A stretch of DNA of 64,000 nucleotides from JAGOUA01 sp964428975 (GTDB lineage Bacteria > Patescibacteriota > Patescibacteriia > 2-12-FULL-60-25), in NCBI GenBank assembly GCA_964428975.1, contig CAYSAI010000004.1, positions 1 through 64,000 on the forward strand, written 5' to 3'. Of this stretch, positions 41,899 through 49,895 are shown piece after piece; the first letter of the stretch is position 1, and each line of letters begins with the position of its first letter. The notes beneath the pieces were generated by a model. That model was not told where the DNA came from. It searched no databases and saw nothing but the letters and a program-made list of their open reading frames with translations. Both the position numbers and the translations under genes were made by a program.

Positions 41899-43605
41899 TC
41901 AGGCGGAATCTTTGGAGGGGTCCTCCATGATCGTCTTGATTAACAAACTATCAATATTTTGCAGATCACGGAGACCAGTGGCTGTTTGGATCACCTCCTG
42001 CAACTTTCGGATCACCTCCTGCAACTTTCGAGCGCGCGTATCTACAGTCTCAAACTTCTGACGAGAGGCCATCTCTTCCGTTTGACTCGTTCGCAAACGA
42101 GCGAGCATGAAGGAGAAGATCGATTGGCCTTCTTCGGGACCAAATCCCTTCGCTTCATCCCACGTGGGCACGTAGCCCGCAAGCTCCGGCTCATGAAGCG
42201 CGTGCAGGAAGATGTCTTGAAACGCGTACGTCTGTTCTTGGGCTTGCATGAGCAGACTTTCGACCAGCTCACGAACGCTTTGGAAAAAATGTACCGCATT
42301 TTTCTGCGCGCTGATCTGTTCGCCGATATTCGCTAGTCGGAGAGACAGGAGCGATGGGTGCTCTTCGAGAAGGTGCTTTGGAACGCGCAGATGCACGAAC
42401 CGTACCCACGCGAGCAGCTCTTGCTCGAAACGATGAAGGAACAGGTGAGTATCGCGCGTTCGTGTGACACGACGAAACCAGAGAGCCGCGAGCAGGCTTC
42501 CGATCAGCGCCACGCAGGAGCCCAAAGCGATTTCCTTCGCGAGTACACGCCAATGAGCGCGTGAGTGCGAAAGAATCGCGTTTTCGATCTCTGCTGACGC
42601 AAGACGCGCCGCAAGAGCTTCATTTCGTTGTTCAAGACGAGCGATGGAAGCTTCTGCGCGTTCTAACACGGCAAGGTTCGCGAACCGTTCGCTGATCGAT
42701 CCCATCATGAGCGCACCCCACTCGGCGCCGCTTATATCTCCTTCAGCGATCGTCGTATGCAGGAGATGAGCCATGCGTCGAAGTAATAAGCGCTTCGCTT
42801 CTGCGCTCGTTGGCACAGGAAGAGAGGCGAAGCGGGAAAACTCTTGGCAAAGGATTGCTCCAGGGCGCGGATGCTCGTGTTCCGTATAGAGACGAGGCAC
42901 AGAAGCGCGAAACCCCTGTTGCGCACGCGTCTTGAGAAAGACACGAAAGTCGTACCCAGGCGCTCCTTGCCAGCTCTCGATGTTGATCGCACCTCGTACC
43001 ACGAACGATTCATGCAAGAAGCTGTTCGTAAACGAGGCGGTTGCCACGAGACTGCGGTTTCTCGACACGCGCGCAGGAAGCGTTCCGTTTTCACAGAGGC
43101 CGTTCGCTGGGGTGAGGCATCGGCGCAGACCATCTGCATCTCGTACGATGCAGCAGGATCGCCGTTCCTCAATGGAGAGGAAACGTGCATCGGTCGTTCG
43201 CACGATGGTGCGTAGCCGTTCGACGAGCGCTGCTTGCGTAGAAGTATCTGCATCTCGTAGCAGGGTGTGCACAAGTCCATCAAGCGATGTGGCGTGCTCT
43301 GACCCTGTACGTTCCGTTTGCAAACGAGGAAACGTGTAGGCGCGCGTGTCGGCTTGGATCGCCGTCGTTGCTTGTGCGTTCGACACGTCTTCCGCGATAA
43401 GCTCACCAAGCCGTCGAAGAGGGAAACGTCGATTGACAGGAACCTCGAGTACAAGAGGCAGACGCCAATGCCCGCAAGCTTGTTCCTCTGAGACGAGCGT
43501 GACGGGAGGAAGGGCGCGCGTTTGCGCCCAAAGGCTTTCCCGCGGAAAGCAGATCGCGAAGAGGGTTCCAATGAGACACAGAAAGCGCATCCATGAGCGG
43601 TACAT
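41899..43605 (-). CDS. Exported, membrane-spanning coiled-coil protein, unknown
   Basis: A 568-residue protein. The ATG at 43605 has AAAGGAGG upstream and opens a signal peptide (FLCLIGTLFAICFPRESLWAQ). An extracytoplasmic domain with several Cys (SCCIVRDADGLRRC) follows. Next come a coiled coil (ASIARLEQRNEALAARLASAEIE), a single membrane helix (IALGSCVALIGSLLAALWF) and a cytoplasmic helical domain. The topology resembles a sensor or tether, but no kinase, HAMP or other named domain is seen. Near the C-terminus a 21-bp tandem duplication repeats RKLQEVI. Confidence 0.7.
   Translation of the reverse strand: MYRSWMRFLCLIGTLFAICFPRESLWAQTRALPPVTLVSEEQACGHWRLPLVLEVPVNRRFPLRRLGELIAEDVSNAQATTAIQADTRAYTFPRLQTERTGSEHATSLDGLVHTLLRDADTSTQAALVERLRTIVRTTDARFLSIEERRSCCIVRDADGLRRCLTPANGLCENGTLPARVSRNRSLVATASFTNSFLHESFVVRGAINIESWQGAPGYDFRVFLKTRAQQGFRASVPRLYTEHEHPRPGAILCQEFSRFASLPVPTSAEAKRLLLRRMAHLLHTTIAEGDISGAEWGALMMGSISERFANLAVLERAEASIARLEQRNEALAARLASAEIENAILSHSRAHWRVLAKEIALGSCVALIGSLLAALWFRRVTRTRDTHLFLHRFEQELLAWVRFVHLRVPKHLLEEHPSLLSLRLANIGEQISAQKNAVHFFQSVRELVESLLMQAQEQTYAFQDIFLHALHEPELAGYVPTWDEAKGFGPEEGQSIFSFMLARLRTSQTEEMASRQKFETVDTRARKLQEVIRKLQEVIQTATGLRDLQNIDSLLIKTIMEDPSKDSA
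41990..42031. repeat. Perfect 2 x 21-bp tandem repeat inside a coding region
   Basis: A 21-bp unit (starting GATCACCTCCTGCAACTTTC) occurs twice in a row, in frame. It duplicates a heptad-length RKLQEVI in a predicted coiled coil, so the change keeps helical register. Confidence 0.85.
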
Positions 43606-43701
43606 GACGACCTCCTTTCTTGGGGTGAGAAGGTACGGCAACACTATCCCAACGTGTTTTCGTCGTTTCGTCAAGGTGGGCAGCTTGAATTCAACTCATA
43701 C

Positions 43702-43724
43702 AGAAAACCACCCGTTTGGGTGGC
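43702..43724 (-). terminator. Terminator after tRNA-Lys (minus strand)
   Basis: CCACCC/GGGTGG stem with a 4-nt loop. Read on the minus strand it is followed by TTTTC. Confidence 0.7.
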
Positions 43725-43732
43725 TTTATCGA

Positions 43733-43808
<76 letters not shown>

Positions 43809-43906
43809 GAAGTGTGTGTTTGCACGGAGTTCCGAAGAACAGGGCAATGCTAGCAAAAAGAACGTTCTCCATCAAGAGAAGAAAACATCCCGAAGGACAG
43901 CGGGAT

Positions 43907-44227
43907 TCAGAATCCGACGGACAGACGGAAATCGTCCGACGTAGAGGCGAAGACGCGCATAAGGCGTATACGTCCTTGATAGGCGAAGGGTTCGGATGGG
44001 GGAATGAGGCAGAGCGAACTGCCCGTGGGGAGAGTATCGAGCGCGCTTTCTACTTCACGACGAAGTGGTGGAAGAAGATGTCGATGATTCTCAAGATAGA
44101 AACGGGCGCGTTTTACCCCACGTTTGGCGAGAAAGACCGCCCATCCTTCCGGAGGAGGGATGAAATCACGCAGGAGAAAGGAACGAACGCGTACGAGGTT
44201 TTCACGAGACGTATGAGGAGAAGACAT
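43907..44227 (-). CDS. Small hypothetical protein
   Basis: A 106-residue basic protein of unknown family (FLAKRGVKRARFYLENHRHL; LPPLRREVESALDTLP). CGGAGG lies 5 nt before the ATG. There is no signal or membrane segment. It stands between tRNA-Lys and the divergent translin-like gene. Confidence 0.5.
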   Translation of the reverse strand: MSSPHTSRENLVRVRSFLLRDFIPPPEGWAVFLAKRGVKRARFYLENHRHLLPPLRREVESALDTLPTGSSLCLIPPSEPFAYQGRIRLMRVFASTSDDFRLSVGF

Positions 44228-44288
44228 GGTACCTCCGTATACAGGGTACGAGCTTGCGCGAACTTTTGCAAAAGATGGGGAGACACAC

Positions 44289-44294
44289 TACGAT
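44289..44294 (+). promoter_or_regulatory. -10 box TACGAT near the start codon
   Basis: TACGAT ends 7 nt before the ATG at 44302. There is no clear -35. Confidence 0.45.
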
Positions 44295-44301
44295 AGTATC
44301 C

Positions 44302-44877
44302 ATGTGGATCCATACAGATGACGGTACGCGGTTGCAGGACGTGTATCGAGAGCGCCTCGCGTCAGAACGAGAGATCGGTGCGCGCGCCATCGAAGCGCAA
44401 TCGCTCGCGAAGCGGAGCCAGTTTGCGCTCCATCGGGGCGATATCGCGGGGGGTCGTACGCTTCTTGATGAAGCTCGCGTCGCGAAAGCGCATCTGCTCA
44501 TGACGTTTGGCGAGGAACGTCTCGCACGCGAAGGAGCGTTTCGCGCTTTAGAGGAAGAGCTGCTCGAATCTGAGCTCTTCGCGGCGTTTGTTGATGGAGA
44601 AAAACCGCTTCAGCTTCCCGTGGAAAAGCCTCTTGCGACGATTGGTGCGTGTAGCGATCTTCTCGGCGAGGTGGTGCGTCTTCTTGTGCGTGATGCCTCG
44701 CAAGGCTCGTTCGCACGTTTGTCTGATGCACAAGTGCTTGCGGAAGAAGTGCTCACGCTTTTGCTCGAACTCGATGCGACGGGAAACGCTCGTCAAAAGC
44801 TGGATCAAGCTCGCAGTCATGCGCGTAAGATCGAAGATATTGCGTACGATGTGGCGATGCGGAGAACGGTTGTATGA
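44302..44877 (+). CDS. Translin-like helical protein (tentative)
   Basis: A 191-residue all-helical protein. The middle and C-terminal pattern (GACSDLLGEVVRLLV, then a 15-residue gap, AQVLAEEVLTLLLELDA, and RQKLDQARSHARKIEDIAYDV) resembles translin/TRAX proteins, where a GLIDLVGELKR helix is followed by an LR.K.D..R....E....D helix. Translins bind single-stranded nucleic acid. The assignment was made by eye and needs a profile search. The start at 44302 is chosen over upstream starts because of the adjacent -10. It overlaps the next gene by 4 nt. Confidence 0.55.
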   Translation: MWIHTDDGTRLQDVYRERLASEREIGARAIEAQSLAKRSQFALHRGDIAGGRTLLDEARVAKAHLLMTFGEERLAREGAFRALEEELLESELFAAFVDGEKPLQLPVEKPLATIGACSDLLGEVVRLLVRDASQGSFARLSDAQVLAEEVLTLLLELDATGNARQKLDQARSHARKIEDIAYDVAMRRTVV

Positions 44878-45605
44878 CCCCATCTCTTTTTGGTATTTTT
44901 CTCCACGGGCATACATGGCGAGAAATACTCACGAATATTGAAGCAACTTCTTCGCGATGGATTGTGACGGCAAATCCGGAGATGCTTCTTGCTGCGTACG
45001 AAGACGCGTCGTATCGAGAGGTAGTATTGAAAGCGGATGAACGAACGATTGACGGGTTTGGTCTTTGGCTTGTTTTGCAACTCAAAGGGTTTGAGGTCGC
45101 GCGCCTTACGGGCGTAGATCTTGGTGAGCAGCTTCTTGCCTATGCAGGAGCGCATGGATGGCGCGTGGCGTTGTTTGGGGGAGAATACGGCGTCGCACAA
45201 GCGTCGCTTGAACGATGGAAGCGTGTCTATCCTGCGCTCGAGATACGGGCGCTCGAAGCGGGGAGCGTCGAACCTGATGGGGGAGAAGATGCGCGCACAG
45301 AAGCAACGCGAGAAGAGATGCTCGCTTGGAAACCGCACGTGTTGCTTGTCGCGCTTGGAGGAGGAACGAAGCAGGAACGGTGGATAGCTCGCCATCGCGA
45401 ACTGTTTCGTGGCATGCGCGTGATCGTGGGCGTAGGAGGAGCGTTCGACATGTGGGCGGGGCGCTTGCGTCGCGCACCACGCTTTGTGCGGATGATCGGG
45501 CTTGAGTGGTTCTGGCGTTTGATGCTCGAACCGTCGCGTTTGCGTCGTATTTGGCGCGCCACAGCTGTATTTTTCTGGCGGGCTATGGTTGACAAAACGG
45601 CTTGA
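44874..45605 (+). CDS. WecG/TagA/CpsF-family glycosyltransferase (GT26)
   Basis: A 243-residue enzyme that typically transfers ManNAc or a related sugar to an undecaprenyl-linked primer. TANPEMLLAAYED, DGFGLWLVLQ and LTGVDLGEQLL form the N-terminal part. VALFGGEYGVA and LLVALGGGTKQERWI bind nucleotide. The C-terminal GVGGAFDMWAGRLRRAP and GLEWFWRLMLEPSRLRR are diagnostic. It suggests surface glycan assembly on the UppS-derived carrier; the exact sugar is unknown. Confidence 0.92.
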   Translation: MTPSLFGIFLHGHTWREILTNIEATSSRWIVTANPEMLLAAYEDASYREVVLKADERTIDGFGLWLVLQLKGFEVARLTGVDLGEQLLAYAGAHGWRVALFGGEYGVAQASLERWKRVYPALEIRALEAGSVEPDGGEDARTEATREEMLAWKPHVLLVALGGGTKQERWIARHRELFRGMRVIVGVGGAFDMWAGRLRRAPRFVRMIGLEWFWRLMLEPSRLRRIWRATAVFFWRAMVDKTA

Positions 45606-45630
45606 TTCTGTCCATAATCGAACAGCTCAT

Positions 45631-45650
45631 CGCCAAACGCGTCAGTCCTA
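45631..45650. repeat. Copy of the short intergenic element end
   Basis: CGCCAAACGCGT followed by CAGTCCTA, matching the end core of the elements at 35046 and 56137. It lies in the 64-nt gap before the gene at 45670. Confidence 0.55.
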
Positions 45651-45669
45651 AGAAAGGATAAGAAGCTCC

Positions 45670-46077
45670 ATGCGTGTAGGAAAGGTCCTGGAATTACGCG
45701 TGTTTGATCCAGCGGCGTTCGCTCTCAAAACCGTTCCTCTTTCGGACGTGCCCATCTATTTTGTCACGTTCATCGCGGCAAGCGTCCTCGAAGGCATCAA
45801 GCTCTCTTCAGGGGAGGCGGACACGCGTCTCGCTGTTCTCTCCATGGATTCGACGAAAGTTGAGCTCACCATCGATATCACGCGTGGCACGAAAGAGAAC
45901 GCGTTTCGAGCGGAGGTTGTTATTCGAGACACGACGATCATGCACGTGAAGTTTGCTCTTGCGGCGAATGCGGCGACCTTGCTTAATGGGATACATGGAT
46001 TCGCCTTTATGGATGGGGATGACATCGAAATTGTCTACCCGTCTGAACAACAGAAAAAGAACAAGCTCATGAACTGA
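45670..46077 (+). CDS. Hypothetical protein
   Basis: A 135-residue soluble alpha/beta protein of unknown family. It has a hydrophobic central stretch (VPIYFVTFIAASVLEGIKL) and a beta-rich second half (KVELTIDITRGTKE; AFRAEVVIRDTTIMHVKFAL). A terminator follows, so it seems to be a single-gene unit. Confidence 0.65.
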   Translation: MRVGKVLELRVFDPAAFALKTVPLSDVPIYFVTFIAASVLEGIKLSSGEADTRLAVLSMDSTKVELTIDITRGTKENAFRAEVVIRDTTIMHVKFALAANAATLLNGIHGFAFMDGDDIEIVYPSEQQKKNKLMN

Positions 46078-46090
46078 TGGGGTGGGTCTG

Positions 46091-46125
46091 GCGGCACGTA
46101 TTCGACACGTGCTGCTTTTTCTTTT
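46091..46125 (+). terminator. Rho-independent terminator
   Basis: GCGGCACGT pairs with ACGTGCTGC (one G-T wobble), followed by TTTTTCTTTT. Confidence 0.85.
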
Positions 46126-46137
46126 AGGCTTAGGGCT

Positions 46138-47610
46138 ATGTCTTCTCCTGTTCGCGTGCGGTTTGCGCCCAGTCCCACGGGCTATTTGCATATCGGCGGT
46201 TTGCGCACCGCTCTCTATAATTGGTTTTTTGCGCGTAAACACGGGGGAACATTTCTTTTGCGTATCGAAGATACGGATCGCACGCGCCTCGTAGATGATG
46301 CAACCGAAAAGCTCGTGCGAGCGCTTTCGGGGTGCGGCATCTCGATCGACGAAGGCGTGATGCTCGATGAAGAAGGAACGCTTGTCGAGCGTGGCGTGTA
46401 CGCGCCGTACATTCAATCGAAACGCCGTGAGACACATCTTGCGTATGCGTATGAGTTGATCGCACGCGATGCGGCCTACTATTGCTTCTGCACACCGGAA
46501 GAGCTTGATGCACGTAGGGCGGTTCAAGGCGGTCGTTTGGAGGCGCATATGTACGATCGACAATGCCGTTCGTTAAAAAAAGAGGTCGCGGAGAATCGTG
46601 CTGCCGTCGGTGATGCGTGCGTGATTCGTCTGAAAGTCCCGCTCGAAGGAACGTGCGCGTTTCATGACCTCATTCGTGGGCGTATCGAAGTCGCGTGGGC
46701 GCAGGTGGATGATCAGGTGCTTGTGAAAACGGACGGCTTTCCCACGTACCATCTCGCGGCGATGTGTGATGATCATGACATGAAGATCAGTCATGTGATT
46801 CGTGCGGAAGAATGGATTTCCAGTACGCCAAAGCATGTATTTCTCTTTCAGGCGATGGGATGGGACGTTCCTGCATTCGCGCATGTCCCTCTTTTATTGA
46901 ACGCAGATCGCTCAAAACTCTCGAAACGACAAGGAGACGTTGCGGTCGAAGACTATCTCGCAAAGGGCTATCTTCCAGAAGCGCTTCTCAACTTTGTCGC
47001 GCTTCTTGGATGGAATCCTACGAGCGATCGAGAAATCTTCTCGCAAGATGAGCTCGCCTCGCTCTTTGAGATCGAAAAAGTGAACAGCGCGGGTGCGGTG
47101 CTGAACATCGAAAAACTGGATTGGTTAAACGCGCACTATCTTCGTGCGATGCCGGAGGAGGTGTATCTCGCGCTTGCGACGCCTGTCCTCCACGAAGCTT
47201 TTTCCTCGATTGACGAGGCGCTTCTTCATCGAGCGGCACTGTTGTTTCGCGATCGTGTCTCTCGCATACCGCTTCTCGTGGAAGAGCTTCGTCCGTGGCT
47301 TGAAATGCCGCAGAGCGATGCGACGCTTCTTGTGTGGAAAACGCAGTCGCGTACCGACGCGCACGAGCGTTTGATCGCGGTACGAACGTTGCTTGCAAGC
47401 TTCGATGCTGCGTCTTTGCAAGAGCTTGAAACGCGCATAAAAGCGTGGATTCTTGAGCGAGGATGGAAGAATGGGGAGGTGCTTTGGCCGCTTCGTGTGG
47501 CGCTGTCTGGCGCGGCGCAGTCACCAAGTCCATTCGAACTGTGGTATTTGCTGGGAAAAGAAGAGGGACTTCGTCGCCTCGACGGGGCTATCACGAGTTT
47601 GGTAGAATAG
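46138..47610 (+). CDS. gltX: Glutamate--tRNA ligase
   Basis: A class I synthetase of 490 residues. The HIGH region is FAPSPTGYLHIGGLRTAL, RIEDTDR follows, and the KMSKS loop is KLSKRQGD. A helical anticodon-binding C-terminus is present at normal length. Whether it also charges tRNA-Gln (with GatCAB transamidation) cannot be told here: tRNA-Gln is at 24213, but no glnS or gat gene is in the window. Confidence 0.96.
   Translation: MSSPVRVRFAPSPTGYLHIGGLRTALYNWFFARKHGGTFLLRIEDTDRTRLVDDATEKLVRALSGCGISIDEGVMLDEEGTLVERGVYAPYIQSKRRETHLAYAYELIARDAAYYCFCTPEELDARRAVQGGRLEAHMYDRQCRSLKKEVAENRAAVGDACVIRLKVPLEGTCAFHDLIRGRIEVAWAQVDDQVLVKTDGFPTYHLAAMCDDHDMKISHVIRAEEWISSTPKHVFLFQAMGWDVPAFAHVPLLLNADRSKLSKRQGDVAVEDYLAKGYLPEALLNFVALLGWNPTSDREIFSQDELASLFEIEKVNSAGAVLNIEKLDWLNAHYLRAMPEEVYLALATPVLHEAFSSIDEALLHRAALLFRDRVSRIPLLVEELRPWLEMPQSDATLLVWKTQSRTDAHERLIAVRTLLASFDAASLQELETRIKAWILERGWKNGEVLWPLRVALSGAAQSPSPFELWYLLGKEEGLRRLDGAITSLVE
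47600..47608 (+). promoter_or_regulatory. Extended -10 promoter TGG-TAGAAT, leaderless spacing
   Basis: TGG-TAGAAT (hexamer 47603-47608), inside the gltX end, stops exactly 6 nt before the ATG at 47615. Confidence 0.6.
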
Positions 47611-47614
47611 ACGC

Positions 47615-48877
47615 ATGGTGCGTTTTCGTCCCTTTGCCGCTTTCTTTTTCGCGTGTCTCCTGCTCGCTACGGCGCTTCCAGTCGTTCCGTTTGTATTTGC
47701 AGAAACGTCTTCCCAAGAAGATGCAGATCCAAACCAAGACTCTCTTAAAGAAGAAATCAACGTGATTCAAGATCAGGTGCGTGCGAAGGAACAAAGTGTG
47801 AAGGTATTTGATGAAACGATCGAACGCTATCGCAAGCGTATTCAACAGCAGGTAACCACGCTTTCAACGTTGCGCGATCATGTGGAGCTTCTCGATACGA
47901 AGATTGAACAGCTCGAAACACGCAAGAAACGTGCGAAGGCAGAACATGAACGGCTCACGCTCACGCTCGAACAGCTCGCAAAAACGATCGAACACACGGA
48001 ACGTACGCTTACGCTTCGACGAGCGCTTCTTGAGCACACGCTCAGCGAACTCGCCTTTCATGACGAAGCTTCGCCGTTTGTGGCCGCGCTCGCACGCGGT
48101 TCGCTCTCAGCGTATGTGGCGGAACGTGAGGAGTGGCGCGCGCTTGAAAGCGAACTGACGCGTCTCACGGAAGATGTGAAGCAGAGTAAAGCGCTTCTCG
48201 ATACGAAGCAAGCGGAAACTCTGAAGGCAAAAAAAGCGCAAGAGAAAGAACTCAAACAGCTCATCGAAGCGCAAGACGAACTTGATGAAGAGCGTGGGGC
48301 GAAGATGAGTTTGATCGGTGAAACGCAAAATCGCGAAGAAGAATACCGTCGTCTTGTGGCGAATATTCGTCAAGAGCAGCAGTCGGAAGCGGACGCGCTT
48401 TCAGCGCTTCGTGAGCGTTTGCAGGATAAACTCGATAGCGCAGACGAGGTACTCGCGCGTGGGGATATTCTTTTGCAGTGGCCTGTCGTGGCGAAGCGAG
48501 GGATTTCTGCCCAGTTTCACGATAAAACCTATCCTTTTCGGCATTTATTTGAGCATCCAGGAACAGATATTCCCGTGAGCGTGGGAACGCCTATTCGTGC
48601 AGCGGCCGGAGGTTATGTGGCATGGAGTCGTCGCGGAAAACAGTATGGCAACTACATGATGCTTATTCATCCAAGTGGTATTGCGACCGTCTACGCGCAC
48701 CTTTCTGGATTTGTCGCGCAGGCTGACACGTACGTTGAGCGTGGAGAGGTGATCGGGTATTCTGGTGGCAAACCTGGCGATCCTGGGGCAGGGCTTTCGA
48801 CTGGCCCTCACCTGCATTTCGAAGTGCGTCAAAACGGTATTCCCGTCAATCCAACGTTATTCTTGCCAGAATTGTAG
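47615..48877 (+). CDS. Secreted M23 peptidase with coiled coil (EnvC/NlpD-like)
   Basis: A 420-residue exported protein. The signal peptide is FFACLLLATALPVVPFVFAE. Residues about 40-280 form a long coiled coil (DEERGAKMSLIGETQNREEE and similar). The C-terminal LytM/M23 domain has the zinc ligands HPGTDIPV and HLHFEV, with YAHLSGF between, so it should be a competent endopeptidase. EnvC-like proteins act in septal wall splitting, often with FtsEX. Its last 49 nt overlap the convergent dus gene. Confidence 0.92.
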   Translation: MVRFRPFAAFFFACLLLATALPVVPFVFAETSSQEDADPNQDSLKEEINVIQDQVRAKEQSVKVFDETIERYRKRIQQQVTTLSTLRDHVELLDTKIEQLETRKKRAKAEHERLTLTLEQLAKTIEHTERTLTLRRALLEHTLSELAFHDEASPFVAALARGSLSAYVAEREEWRALESELTRLTEDVKQSKALLDTKQAETLKAKKAQEKELKQLIEAQDELDEERGAKMSLIGETQNREEEYRRLVANIRQEQQSEADALSALRERLQDKLDSADEVLARGDILLQWPVVAKRGISAQFHDKTYPFRHLFEHPGTDIPVSVGTPIRAAAGGYVAWSRRGKQYGNYMMLIHPSGIATVYAHLSGFVAQADTYVERGEVIGYSGGKPGDPGAGLSTGPHLHFEVRQNGIPVNPTLFLPEL

Positions 48878-49815
48878 AGGATCCCCTCCAGTTCCTCCAA
48901 TGTTGAAACAGTGACCAACTGTGATTTCAGGTTGGGCATGGGAGGCATCCCCTTAAAATACCACGGGAGGTGTTTGCGGAGTTTGACGAGTCCGCGCTCG
49001 CCGTAGCATTCCACCTGCAAACGCGCATGATGGAGCACTGTTTCGATCCGTTCTTCCCACGTAGGGGCGGGATTCATCACGCCTGTCTCGAGGAAATGTT
49101 CCGTTCGTTTCGCGAACCATGGATTGCCGAGCATACCCCGTCCAACAAGAACCCCGTCCGCGCCGCTGATCGCGAGCGCTTCGCGAGCTTTTTCCGGTGT
49201 CGTAATATCCCCATTCACAAGAAAGGGAAGATGCGGCACGTTCGCACGCGCTTCGCCGATGCGTTTCCAATCTGCTACGCCGCTATACCCCTGTTCGCGC
49301 GTGCGGCCGTGCATCGAGAGGAGGTCGACGCCTGCATCCGCCAGCACCTTCACGAACTCCAAGCATTCGCGATCATCCTTCCAACCAAGGCGCGTTTTCA
49401 CACTCACGGGGCACGGTACCGCGGCTTTCATCGCTTTCACGATCGCATGCGCTTTTTCTGGTTCACGTATCAGCGAAGCGCCGTTGAAATTCGAGACAAG
49501 ATTGTAGACAGGGCATCCCATATTGATGTCGAGCGCATCAGGCTTGAAACGTTCGTAGATGATGCGCGCCGCTTCTGCCATGATGGCGGGATTTGAGCCG
49601 AATATCTGCTGTACGAGCGGCCGCTCTGCTTCATCGAACGTCGCCATTTTGAGCGTTTTTGGATTGAGACGCACGATCGCTTCAGACGAGACCATCTCAC
49701 GAAACATGAGCGATGTCCCTTTTTCTTTACACACGAGACAAAACGGAAGATCGCTCATGTCAGCCATGGGCGCAAGCGCGACGATCGGTTTCGGAAGCGA
49801 TTTCCAGTCAATCAT
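48829..49815 (-). CDS. dus: tRNA-dihydrouridine synthase
   Basis: A 328-residue flavoenzyme reducing uridines in the tRNA D-loop. The TIM barrel opens with VALAPMADMSDLPF. The catalytic Cys lies in INMGCPVYNLVSN, KTRLGW follows, MHGRTREQGYSG and NGDITTPEKA bind FMN, and VLVGRGMLGNPW ends the barrel. It is closest in pattern to DusB, though the usual Lys after the GCP motif is Asn. Its promoter is nearly ideal, with leaderless spacing. Confidence 0.93.
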   Translation of the reverse strand: MIDWKSLPKPIVALAPMADMSDLPFCLVCKEKGTSLMFREMVSSEAIVRLNPKTLKMATFDEAERPLVQQIFGSNPAIMAEAARIIYERFKPDALDINMGCPVYNLVSNFNGASLIREPEKAHAIVKAMKAAVPCPVSVKTRLGWKDDRECLEFVKVLADAGVDLLSMHGRTREQGYSGVADWKRIGEARANVPHLPFLVNGDITTPEKAREALAISGADGVLVGRGMLGNPWFAKRTEHFLETGVMNPAPTWEERIETVLHHARLQVECYGERGLVKLRKHLPWYFKGMPPMPNLKSQLVTVSTLEELEGILYNSGKNNVGLTGIPF

Positions 49816-49821
49816 GGGCGG

Positions 49822-49850
49822 ATCATACCGAAAAACGGGGGTTTTGGCAA
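49822..49850 (-). promoter_or_regulatory. dus promoter TTGCCA-17-TATGAT, leaderless spacing
   Basis: On the minus strand, -35 TTGCCA (49845-49850), 17 nt, then -10 TATGAT (49822-49827), then 6 nt and the dus ATG. Confidence 0.75.
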
Positions 49851-49895
49851 CGGTTCGCTCTAGACGTAGGCGAGCTTTTGCTGGATCATGCGCGT

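Noticed and set aside
41990..42031. Start of a CRISPR array
   Set aside because: Only two directly abutting units with no spacer, in frame inside a coding sequence.
49713..49895. N-terminal extension of UvrB
   Set aside because: It is antisense to the dus start and promoter. MFSLVSSYQPAGDQP at 49896 is the normal UvrB start.
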